Positions 23,088 to 30,333 of a stretch of DNA of 59,760 nt are shown here, one piece after another (positions within the stretch are counted from its first letter, which is position 1; every line of letters starts with the position of its first letter). Source of the DNA: a virus; the IMG/VR virus record IMGVR_UViG_3300045135_000357, positions 1 through 59,760 of that record. One strand, given 5' to 3'. The position numbers were made by a program, and so were the translations under genes. The notes under the pieces were generated by a model that saw only the letters and a program-made list of their open reading frames with translations, was not told the DNA's origin and ran no database searches.

Positions 23088-24179
23088 ATGAGCACATTCG
23101 ACGCGCAAAACATAGAGAGTACCTCTGGTGGAGCACCTGACTTCAGCCAAGGGCTAAACGTCGGTGGGGTGGACATCAATACGATAGTCACGATGACCGA
23201 GTACTACGGTCAAGCTGGTCAACCTAGTAGCCCTGCTAATGGTGCAGTGTGGTGGGATGGTACTACTGCTAGGCAGTACGTGGGTAGTGACTGGCGTGAC
23301 TTGAGTGTGACTGCCCCCTACCGTTCAATAGGTGACAGAGGTCTGTTTGGTGGTGGCTCAAGCACTACAAACCTCATTGACTACATTGACATCACCACCC
23401 CCGGTAACGCTGTTGACTTCGGTGATCTGACTGTTGCTCGTTATGGCCTTGCCGCTTGCTCTAACGGCACTTACGGCCTGTTTGGTGGGGGTACTACTGG
23501 CAGTAACTCCAACGTTATGGACTACGTAACCATTGCCACTACTGGTAATGCCACTGACTTCGGGGACCTTACTGTAGCTCGCTATGGCATAGCGGCCTGC
23601 TCAGATAACACTTACGGTCTTTTTGGTGGTGGTACTACTGGCAGTTACTCCAACGTTATTGACTATGTTACCATTGCCACTACGGGCAACGCCACTGACT
23701 TTGGTAATCTGACTTTATCTAGGCAGGATTTGGCTGGGTGTGGCAGTGTTACATACGGTTTGTTTGGTGGCGGTAATAATGGCAGTAATTCCAACGTTAT
23801 TGACTACGTGACTGTTGCTTCTCCCGGCAACGCCACTGACTTCGGTGATCTAACTGTAGCACGTTATGGTCCTGGCGCTTGCTCTGATGGTACTTATGGC
23901 CTGTTTGGTGGTGGCAACCAGAACTCGGGACGGTCGAACATCATTGACTACGTAACCATTGACACCCCCGGCAACGCCACCGATTTCGGTGATTTGACTG
24001 CAACAACGCGGTTATTGGCTTCCTGTTCCAACGGGACTTACGGCGTTTGGGGTGGCGGCTTTGACGGCGCGGTCACCAATACCATTGTCTACGTTACCAT
24101 CGCTACTCCCGGCAACGCTACAGACTTCGGGGACCTTACTGTAGTACGTTATTACTTAAGCGCATGTTCAGGAGACTAA
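23088..24179 (+). CDS. Propeller-like tail fibre, paralogue 2
   Basis: 363 residues behind GGAGATTAATAC. N-terminus MSTFDAQNIESTSGGAPDFS, neck GAVWWDGTTARQYVGSDWR, then six regular repeats of 45-48 residues with the core IDYVTIATTGNATDFGDLT. It ends in the short tail LSACSGD shared with paralogue 3. Stretches of more than 40 bases are identical to paralogue 3 (around 23765-23811 and 24432-24478), a sign of duplication or gene conversion. Likely receptor-binding component. Confidence 0.75.
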   Translation: MSTFDAQNIESTSGGAPDFSQGLNVGGVDINTIVTMTEYYGQAGQPSSPANGAVWWDGTTARQYVGSDWRDLSVTAPYRSIGDRGLFGGGSSTTNLIDYIDITTPGNAVDFGDLTVARYGLAACSNGTYGLFGGGTTGSNSNVMDYVTIATTGNATDFGDLTVARYGIAACSDNTYGLFGGGTTGSYSNVIDYVTIATTGNATDFGNLTLSRQDLAGCGSVTYGLFGGGNNGSNSNVIDYVTVASPGNATDFGDLTVARYGPGACSDGTYGLFGGGNQNSGRSNIIDYVTIDTPGNATDFGDLTATTRLLASCSNGTYGVWGGGFDGAVTNTIVYVTIATPGNATDFGDLTVVRYYLSACSGD

Positions 24180-24182
24180 CAC

Positions 24183-25268
24183 ATGAGTACACTTAAGGTA
24201 GACTCCATCGAGAACAACGGCAGCACGGTCAACTTCACGACTGATTTGGCTGTCGGTAACGGCACCGTGATACGCGAGTACTACTCCCAATCCACTGAAC
24301 CAAGCACCACCACTAACGGCGCTGTCTGGTGGGATACGTCTGCCAGCACATATAAGATGCTGATTGCTGGTGCGTGGTACACTGTGGACTTGACACCACC
24401 GCCCGGTGTTTGGTCTGGCGATACCGGGTTGTTTGGTGGCGGTAATAATGGCAGTAATTCCAACGTTATTGACTACGTTACTATTGACACCCCCGGTAAC
24501 GCCACTGACTTCGGTGATCTGACTGCAGCACGTAACGGCTTAGCCGCTTGCTCTAACGGGTCTAGGGGTCTATTTGGTGGCGGTTATAGCCCTTACGAAA
24601 ACACCATTGACTACGTTACTATTGCTACTACTAGTAACGCTACTGACTTTGGTGATCTGACTGCAGCACGCACCCAGCTAGCCGCTTGCTCTAACGGGTA
24701 TAGGGGTCTATTTGGTGGTGGTACTACTGGCACTAACTACAACGTTATTGACTACGTAACTATTGCTACTACGAGCAACGCCACTGACTTCGGTGATTTA
24801 ACTGTAGCTAGAGATTCCCTAGCGGCCTGCTCTGATGGTACGTACGGCTTGTTTGGTGGGGGTATTGGTGCAGGTGTTATATCGGACGTTATTGACTACG
24901 TAACCATTGCCACTACGGGCAACGCCACTGACTTCGGTGATTTAACTGTAGCACGTTATGGCCCTGCCGCTTGCTCTGATGGTACGTACGGTTTGTTTGG
25001 TGGTGGTTATAATGGCGGTTACTACAACGTTATTGACTACGTAACCATTGCCACTACGGGCAACGCCACTGACTTCGGTGATCTGACTGTTGCGCGTCGT
25101 GAACTAGGTGCCTGCGCCAATGCAACTAGGGGCGTCTGGGGTGGGGGTATTACTGGCACTTACTCCAACGTTATTGACTACGTTACTATTGACACCCCCG
25201 GTAACGCCACTGACTTCGGGGACCTTACTGTAGCACGTAAATACGTATCTAGCTGTTCGGGGGACTAG
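24183..25268 (+). CDS. Propeller-like tail fibre, paralogue 3
   Basis: 361 residues behind GGAGACTAACAC. N-terminus MSTLKVDSIENNGSTVNFTT, neck GAVWWDTSASTYKMLIAGAW, then six repeats with the IDYVTIATTxNATDFGDLT core and the ending VSSCSGD. The variable residues fall in the loops between GLFGGG and the IDY strand, as expected if those loops contact different receptors. It is the third of the tandem set. Confidence 0.75.
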   Translation: MSTLKVDSIENNGSTVNFTTDLAVGNGTVIREYYSQSTEPSTTTNGAVWWDTSASTYKMLIAGAWYTVDLTPPPGVWSGDTGLFGGGNNGSNSNVIDYVTIDTPGNATDFGDLTAARNGLAACSNGSRGLFGGGYSPYENTIDYVTIATTSNATDFGDLTAARTQLAACSNGYRGLFGGGTTGTNYNVIDYVTIATTSNATDFGDLTVARDSLAACSDGTYGLFGGGIGAGVISDVIDYVTIATTGNATDFGDLTVARYGPAACSDGTYGLFGGGYNGGYYNVIDYVTIATTGNATDFGDLTVARRELGACANATRGVWGGGITGTYSNVIDYVTIDTPGNATDFGDLTVARKYVSSCSGD

Positions 25269-25273
25269 AGACA

Positions 25274-26083
25274 ATGACCGCACTTACAACAAAAGACGAC
25301 ATCACATTCAGCCTACCGGCTGTATCCGCAGACAAGATTAATGCGGCAGCGGTGGCCAAGGTGAACGCATACCTGCCCGAACTGGAGCAGAAGACCCGCG
25401 CGTTTGACCGCAACAACAGCCAGCATACGCTGTCTCTGATGACGCTGACCATGCTCAACGGCCAGTCCCCAATGCGGATGATGCGCCAGATCATGGCTGA
25501 GGTTGAAAAGCGCAAGATGGCGCTGGCAGAGGCGCAGGTAAGTCACGCTGAGTCGATGCAGGAGCTCGAAGAGCTTGAGGGCTCTGTTGACCCCGTTAAG
25601 CAGGCGAAATACCGCCAGAAGCGGTTCAGCATCGACATGCTGGAGTCCAAGATCAACGGCTCGTTCAAGGACATCGCTACGCTGATCGACGCCTACGAGA
25701 ACGTCAAGGCGAAGAACGGTATCGATGAATGGGATGAAGAGGCGTTTGAACGCGAAGAGAAGCGGCACCACGTACGCCGCGGCTTCGAGCTCATGTACCG
25801 TAATCTTCTCGATGGTGGTCGCGCTCAGACCTCTACTATCGAATATCTTCAGCAGTATGGGGTCCACCCTCAAGTTGCCCTGACTGAGGCGAGTGGGTAC
25901 GTGAAGTACACCGCAGAGCGTATCGCGAAAAAGGACATTCCGCACTCGAATGACCTTGAAGACTTCCTCGACCAAATGGCGGACAAGTATTGTGCCAATG
26001 TGGACAAGACTTCTGAGCGTTTATTTGGTAAAACTGAATTTACCAACCCGGAGTACATGCTTCGACTGGAGGCCTCGAAATGA
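25274..26083 (+). CDS. Helical tail-region protein, unknown
   Basis: 269 residues behind GGGGGACTAGAGACA. Starts MTALTTKDDITFSLP; mainly helical and charged with a coiled-coil segment (EVEKRKMALAEAQVSHAESMQ ... QELEELEGS, about 75-110) and an acidic middle (IDEWDEEAFEREEKRHHV). No motif is recognised. It overlaps the next gene by 4 bases (ATGA). Placement among fibre genes hints at a fibre assembly factor or structural linker, but this is only inference. Confidence 0.65.
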   Translation: MTALTTKDDITFSLPAVSADKINAAAVAKVNAYLPELEQKTRAFDRNNSQHTLSLMTLTMLNGQSPMRMMRQIMAEVEKRKMALAEAQVSHAESMQELEELEGSVDPVKQAKYRQKRFSIDMLESKINGSFKDIATLIDAYENVKAKNGIDEWDEEAFEREEKRHHVRRGFELMYRNLLDGGRAQTSTIEYLQQYGVHPQVALTEASGYVKYTAERIAKKDIPHSNDLEDFLDQMADKYCANVDKTSERLFGKTEFTNPEYMLRLEASK

Positions 26084-26382
26084 TTATCGAATACATGTTG
26101 GTCCGCGAACTGGATCGTAAACGCGCCCCTTCGTGGGTAGAGGACGGTGGATATTTCCACGACCCTGACAACAAGACGCTGATTGGCTGGTCCCCGGATT
26201 TTGCTGACCGCGACTACTATGTCCCTGACTCGGTTACGGAATATGACCGTGCGGGCCTGACGGGCTATGTCATGGGGCTTCACACCCGTTACCCGTTCCA
26301 GAACGATGACGGGAACAACATGACTGACGCAGAAGTCGAGGCCATGGTCAACGCTTGGTGTGACGCGCACGGAGAGCCGTAA
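26080..26382 (+). CDS. Small acidic protein, unknown
   Basis: 100 residues; ATG 26080 overlaps the previous stop. It contains many aromatic and acidic residues (SWVEDGGYFHDPDNKTLIGW, DFADRDYYVPDSVTEYDRA) and ends NAWCDAHGEP. Possibly a small chaperone or fibre accessory protein. No family recognised. Confidence 0.6.
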   Translation: MIIEYMLVRELDRKRAPSWVEDGGYFHDPDNKTLIGWSPDFADRDYYVPDSVTEYDRAGLTGYVMGLHTRYPFQNDDGNNMTDAEVEAMVNAWCDAHGEP

Positions 26383-26385
26383 TAG

Positions 26386-26883
26386 ATGCTTGGCTTTGCT
26401 CCATTAGCAGCTGCACCTCTCGCCGCATACCCTGAAGGGGATGTGTACGTTACGGGTGTGGCCGCGACCGGGCAAGTCGGCGATACGGTAGTCGTCGGCG
26501 GTGCGACCGTCTCAGTCACCGGTGTTGCCGCAAATACTAACGTAGGCGCACCCACAGTAGTTGGGGGAGCGACCGTCACTCTGACTGGTGTTGACTCGAC
26601 GGGTGAGGTTGGTGACGTAGGTGTAGCTATCAACGCCGTCGCAACCCCAACCGGGGTATCGGGTACAAGCGCAGTTGGTACGGTTTCCGTTGTCGAAGGG
26701 CAGGGTGTTCGCGTACTGCTCTCTGGTGTAACAGCCGCTGGTGGTACCGGCACGGTGAAAGTGGTGTTCAGCACCCGTGTGGTCGCGGTTGGTGTCTCTG
26801 CGAGCGGGCTGGTGGGCAGTACCAACATCTGGAGTCTGATTGACGACTCGCAAGACCCATTCTGGGTTAGAATCCCGACGTAG
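26386..26883 (+). CDS. Repeat-containing beta-rich fibre protein
   Basis: 165 residues behind GGAGAGCCGTAATAG. After a hydrophobic Ala-rich start (LGFAPLAAAPLAAYPEG) come four to five degenerate repeats of about 30 residues with the core VTGVAATGQVG ... VVVGGATVSVTG. The end is WSLIDDSQDPFWVRIPT, a C-terminal tag of the type (W-x-x-I) seen on phage structural proteins. Low-complexity beta structure suggests a fibre shaft or adhesin. Confidence 0.65.
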   Translation: MLGFAPLAAAPLAAYPEGDVYVTGVAATGQVGDTVVVGGATVSVTGVAANTNVGAPTVVGGATVTLTGVDSTGEVGDVGVAINAVATPTGVSGTSAVGTVSVVEGQGVRVLLSGVTAAGGTGTVKVVFSTRVVAVGVSASGLVGSTNIWSLIDDSQDPFWVRIPT

Positions 26884-26891
26884 AGGTTAAC

Positions 26892-28286
26892 ATGGCAAGC
26901 ACGTATTCAAACCTGAAGATTGAGCTCATCGGAGACGGTGAACAAGTCAGCGTGTGGGGCGCTACGACGAACAACAACTTCGAGGCGTTCGAACAAGCTA
27001 TCGGCGGCTACGCGGATGTCGACTTCGCATCGGATGCAGATAAGACGCTTAGTTACTCCGATAGTAACGCGCAGCAAACGTTCCGCGCTCTGTATCTGAA
27101 CGTCACCTCTTCGGTATCTTTAACCGCTACGCGTAAGCTGGTCGTCCCTGCGGTCCAGAAGATGTACATCGTCAAGAACGGCACGACTGGCGACCAAACG
27201 CTGACTGTTGAGATCAGCGGCGGCACCGGCTCGGATATCCCGAACGGTGAGACCTACATCCTCTATGCAGACGGCACTGACGTTGTGTACGCTGCACCGG
27301 GGCTGTTCTACTTCGATGAGGTAAAGAGTGTAGCTTCGCCTAACGCTACGGTGCCGGTAATTGCACTGGAAGCCGCTGGCGCTGAAACCAACATTGATGC
27401 CGCCCTCGTGCCCAAGGGGACTGGCGCAGTTCTGGCCGGTGTACCTGACAGCTTGGCTGCTGGGGGTAACAAGCGAGGCGATAACGCGGTAGACCTGCAA
27501 ACACAGCGCGGCGCGGCCACTAACGTCGCTGCGGGGGATACGTCTACACTCGCTGGTGGCTCCGACAACACCATTACCTCGGCAGGCACGAACGCGGTTA
27601 TCTCTGGTGGTACATCTAACCAGAATGCCGCAAGCTCCGGGGTAGTGGCTGGAGGTACGACAAACAACCTTGCGTCCACTGCCACTGCAGGTGTGATTAG
27701 CGGTGGTCGAGATAACTCTAACCAAGCCCCGTACGCCGCTGTTGTAGGTGGGCGGGACAACGAGACAAGCGCCAACGCCGAGTACGCCACAGTGCTTGGT
27801 GGATATCAAGCGTCAGCTACTCGGTTTGGGCAGAACGTGCACGCGTCGGGGTCGTTTACTACGACCGTCGGTACGGCGCAGGTATCGCAGCATGTGCTGC
27901 GTATCGAGACGATTAACGAGTTTGTCACACGCGCTACGGCAGACGGTTCGGGTACGGCGGATGCGTACAACACTGTCAACCTGCCAAATAACAGCCTGTA
28001 TGCAGTGCATGGGTTCGTTGCGGCTCAGGATACAAGCTCGGTCGCAGACGCTAAAGTCTGGGAAGTCCATGCGGCCATTCAACGGGGCAATACCGCGGCA
28101 AACACTGCCATTCTAGGTACGCCGACATTGACCGTCATAGCCGAGGACTCCGGTGCAGCTGCATGGGATGTTACGCTCACTGCAGATACAGGCAATGGCG
28201 GTCTGGCCGTATCCGTGGAAGGCGCGGTCGGTACTACGATCCGCTGGGTCTGCTCACTAACTACAACTGAAGTCGTTAACGGGTGA
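26892..28286 (+). CDS. Tail fibre with YadA-head-like repeats
   Basis: 464 residues. The N-terminal 120 residues (MASTYSNLKIELIGDGEQ, WGATTNNNFEAFEQAIGG) match a widespread virion-attachment module of marine phage fibres. Residues about 215-315 are Gly/Ala/Asn-rich turns with the period and text of trimeric autotransporter heads (AVISGGTSNQNAASSGVVAG, GVISGGRDN, AVVGGRDN, TVLGGYQASA). The C-terminal 130 residues form a separate beta domain. It is probably a trimeric receptor-binding fibre. Confidence 0.75.
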   Translation: MASTYSNLKIELIGDGEQVSVWGATTNNNFEAFEQAIGGYADVDFASDADKTLSYSDSNAQQTFRALYLNVTSSVSLTATRKLVVPAVQKMYIVKNGTTGDQTLTVEISGGTGSDIPNGETYILYADGTDVVYAAPGLFYFDEVKSVASPNATVPVIALEAAGAETNIDAALVPKGTGAVLAGVPDSLAAGGNKRGDNAVDLQTQRGAATNVAAGDTSTLAGGSDNTITSAGTNAVISGGTSNQNAASSGVVAGGTTNNLASTATAGVISGGRDNSNQAPYAAVVGGRDNETSANAEYATVLGGYQASATRFGQNVHASGSFTTTVGTAQVSQHVLRIETINEFVTRATADGSGTADAYNTVNLPNNSLYAVHGFVAAQDTSSVADAKVWEVHAAIQRGNTAANTAILGTPTLTVIAEDSGAAAWDVTLTADTGNGGLAVSVEGAVGTTIRWVCSLTTTEVVNG

Positions 28287-28290
28287 TAGT

Positions 28291-28620
28291 ATGGACTGGT
28301 CATGGCTTAACAAATTCTCCGGCGGTCTGGATGTAATTCCGGTATTCATCGCGCTTGGCGGGCTTGTTGCTATGCGCAGACTTGGCCGGGCGCAGGGGAT
28401 TGAGCAGCACTTAGCCCGGCTGTTGGCTATCGTTTGCTTCGTCGCTCTCCCTGTTGCTCAGATCGGCTGGATTGCAGCGGTTATTCAAGGCATTCCCTTT
28501 ATGGGGACGCTGCTCGACAACGTCTGGACTATCTATAATTTCGCGTCGCTGTTTGCGATTCTCCTCCTGCTCCACACTACCGAACCAAGGCAGCGCGGCA
28601 ATGATTCGGCAACTGACTAA
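28291..28620 (+). CDS. Small membrane protein, holin candidate
   Basis: 109 residues. Three hydrophobic segments: about 14-28 (VIPVFIALGGLVAM), about 43-66 (LLAIVCFVALPVAQIGWIAAVI) and about 79-96 (YNFASLFAILLLL), with a charged C-terminus. It begins the lysis cassette just after the last fibre gene. Size and topology fit a class I holin, but no signature is decisive. It overlaps the next membrane gene by 20 bases. Confidence 0.55.
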   Translation: MDWSWLNKFSGGLDVIPVFIALGGLVAMRRLGRAQGIEQHLARLLAIVCFVALPVAQIGWIAAVIQGIPFMGTLLDNVWTIYNFASLFAILLLLHTTEPRQRGNDSATD

Positions 28621-29032
28621 AACCCTCGAAGCGGTCTGGTACGCCGCAGGTCCCGCGCAGTATCTGCTGTACGGCTTGTGGACTATCGTTGTTTCGGGGA
28701 ATTTTGTACTCGACGGTTGGCACGTGATGTTTCCTGTCATCTGGAAACTGAATGGCGTAGCGGTCATTCTTATCACTGTCTGGGGGTCCATGCGGGCTAA
28801 GCAGTATGTTATTCTGCTTAACGCTATGATTGCGATTGCAGTAGGGGCTATATACACGTCATGCGCCATTATGGTTGGCGCTCAGATTGGCGCGGCAGAT
28901 ATTGATTATCTGCGAGGCTCCACTCAGTCTAACTACTTATCCTTGGTATTGATGGTAGTATGGGGGTATTACTTAGCTAATCTGGTATCGCGTCAGCGTA
29001 TGGAGTTTCGGAAGGTCGGGATCGATGAATGA
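28601..29032 (+). CDS. Second membrane protein of the lysis cassette
   Basis: 143 residues from ATG 28601 inside the end of the previous gene. Four hydrophobic segments are visible (YAAGPAQYLLYGLWTIVVSG, VAVILITVWGSM, VILLNAMIAIAVGAIYTSC, YLSLVLMVVWGYYLANLV), and the C-terminus is basic. It could be an antiholin or a second holin component; pairing and overlap with the preceding gene support joint function. It overlaps the next gene by 8 bases. Confidence 0.55.
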   Translation: MIRQLTKTLEAVWYAAGPAQYLLYGLWTIVVSGNFVLDGWHVMFPVIWKLNGVAVILITVWGSMRAKQYVILLNAMIAIAVGAIYTSCAIMVGAQIGAADIDYLRGSTQSNYLSLVLMVVWGYYLANLVSRQRMEFRKVGIDE

Positions 29033-29324
29033 ACAACTTGTAACGATCATCGTTGCGCTGATCTCTGTAATAGGTGGAGCGGGATTCTGGACTTGGATGC
29101 AGAGGAAAAGTGAGTTGTCCCATAGCAGTCAAGCCGCGGAGGCTAAAGAACGCAATGAGTTCCGCGAAACTCTTAAAGTACAAGTTGACCGCTTGGCTGA
29201 ACAAGTGAACGACCTCGTTAAGGAGAAGGAGCAGCTTCTCCGCGAGATGGCTGAAGTGCGCGCAGAATTAGCCGCTGCTCAGACCACTATAAAACACCTC
29301 GAAGAAACATTGAGGAACCGATAG
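29025..29324 (+). CDS. N-terminally anchored coiled-coil protein
   Basis: 99 residues. A single N-terminal hydrophobic segment (LVTIIVALISVIGGAGFWTW, about 5-24) is followed by a long heptad coiled coil to the end (VDRLAEQVNDLVKEKEQLL). The layout resembles holin-associated or spanin-like proteins, but a separate spanin pair is encoded downstream, so a holin accessory role is more likely. It lies directly upstream of the endolysin. Confidence 0.6.
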   Translation: MNEQLVTIIVALISVIGGAGFWTWMQRKSELSHSSQAAEAKERNEFRETLKVQVDRLAEQVNDLVKEKEQLLREMAEVRAELAAAQTTIKHLEETLRNR

Positions 29325-29334
29325 GGAGACACAC

Positions 29335-29964
29335 ATGCCGACCGCATACGAACTTGCACGGAAAGAACTCGGTACTTTTGAATGGGCTGACGGGAGCAAT
29401 CCCCGGGTAGTGCAGTACTTCAAGGACGCTGGACATCCCGAGGTCGTAGACGATGCCGTGGCATGGTGCGCTGCGTTTGTTGGCGCTATGAACGCCCGTG
29501 CCGGTACTCCGAAGACCGGCAAACTGAATGCGCGCAGCTACCAGAGCTGGGGCGAAGAGGTCCCGCTTAGCTCCGCACGTGAAGGCGATATTGTCGTGTT
29601 CTGGCGGAACTCTCCTGATAGTTGGCAAGGCCACGTCGGTTTCTTTGTACGTCGCGATGGCAACAGCATTATCGTGCTTGGCGGCAATCAACGTGACCAA
29701 GTAAGCGAAGCTCCTTACAACGTAGATCGGCTACTTAGTGTTCGTCGCCTACCAGCTACCACGCGCGCAGCACCGGCACAGTCCCGCACTATGCAAGCAA
29801 GCGCACTGGATATCGGTACCAAGGTCGGTGCAGGCGCAACGGCTATCGCGGCACTGGATGGATACGCGCAGTACATTGTGCTCGGGTTTGTCGGGTTCGG
29901 GTTGCTTATGACGATCTGGATTATGCGTGAGCGCTTGAAGAAATGGGCTAACGGGGTACGTTGA
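29335..29964 (+). CDS. Endolysin (NlpC/P60-CHAP type) with C-terminal membrane segment
   Basis: 209 residues behind TAGGGAGACACAC. The N-terminal 140 residues form a papain-like peptidoglycan hydrolase of the TIGR02594 type: catalytic Cys45 in AWCAAFVGAM, His100 in WQGHVGFF, and polar Asn118 in LGGNQRD. A linker is followed by a hydrophobic segment (about 178-197, QYIVLGFVGFGLLMTIWIM) and a basic end, an unusual C-terminal membrane anchor for an endolysin. It probably cleaves the peptide stem or amide bond. It overlaps the inner spanin gene as TGATG. Confidence 0.8.
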   Translation: MPTAYELARKELGTFEWADGSNPRVVQYFKDAGHPEVVDDAVAWCAAFVGAMNARAGTPKTGKLNARSYQSWGEEVPLSSAREGDIVVFWRNSPDSWQGHVGFFVRRDGNSIIVLGGNQRDQVSEAPYNVDRLLSVRRLPATTRAAPAQSRTMQASALDIGTKVGAGATAIAALDGYAQYIVLGFVGFGLLMTIWIMRERLKKWANGVR

Positions 29965-30200
29965 TGCTGTTCGGACGCCTAAAATTATACGCTGCGGCGG
30001 TGGGGGCGTTCATCGTAGCTTTGGTGTTGGCGTTCTTTGGGGGACGCCGCTCGGGGATTATCGAAGGTAAGGTTAAGAGCACACAAGATACGCTGGACAA
30101 GATGCGAACGGCTAAGGGGATCGAAAATGAAATTGAACTTCTCGACGACGCTGGTCTTGCTGATCGGGCTTCTAAGTGGGTGCGCGAGCCTGACCAATGA
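29964..30200 (+). CDS. Inner-membrane spanin subunit (Rz-like)
   Basis: 78 residues from ATG 29964, coupled to the endolysin stop. It has an N-terminal membrane segment (about 7-26, KLYAAAVGAFIVALVLAFFG), then a short helical periplasmic part (KSTQDTLDKMRTAKGIENEI). The outer spanin starts inside this gene in another frame, the classical Rz/Rz1 arrangement. Together they would fuse inner and outer membranes at lysis. Confidence 0.75.
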   Translation: MLFGRLKLYAAAVGAFIVALVLAFFGGRRSGIIEGKVKSTQDTLDKMRTAKGIENEIELLDDAGLADRASKWVREPDQ

Positions 30201-30333
30201 CTCATACTGCGACCTAACAGAGCCGCATTTATTTGCACGCGAAGATGTTGTAGACTGGCTGTTAACTAATGACCGTGAGTTGCTGCAAAGCATTGTAACG
30301 GCTAACGAGAAGTATGACCGCCTATGCCGCTGA
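30127..30333 (+). CDS. Outer-membrane lipoprotein spanin (Rz1-like)
   Basis: 68 residues from ATG 30127 behind AAGGGGATCGAAA, nested by 74 bases in the Rz-like gene. Signal peptide MKLNFSTTLVLLIGLLSGCA has a lipobox (LLSGC) with Cys19 as the lipidation site. The mature part is short and carries two further Cys (YC about 25-26 and LCR at the end). It overlaps the tail-hub gene by 10 bases. Confidence 0.75.
   Translation: MKLNFSTTLVLLIGLLSGCASLTNDSYCDLTEPHLFAREDVVDWLLTNDRELLQSIVTANEKYDRLCR

Noticed and set aside
21978-25268. Regularly spaced DNA repeats that could suggest a repeat array such as CRISPR
   Set aside because: Repeats are in frame, about 140 bases apart and encode a protein repeat in three genes; there are no short identical repeats with unique spacers.
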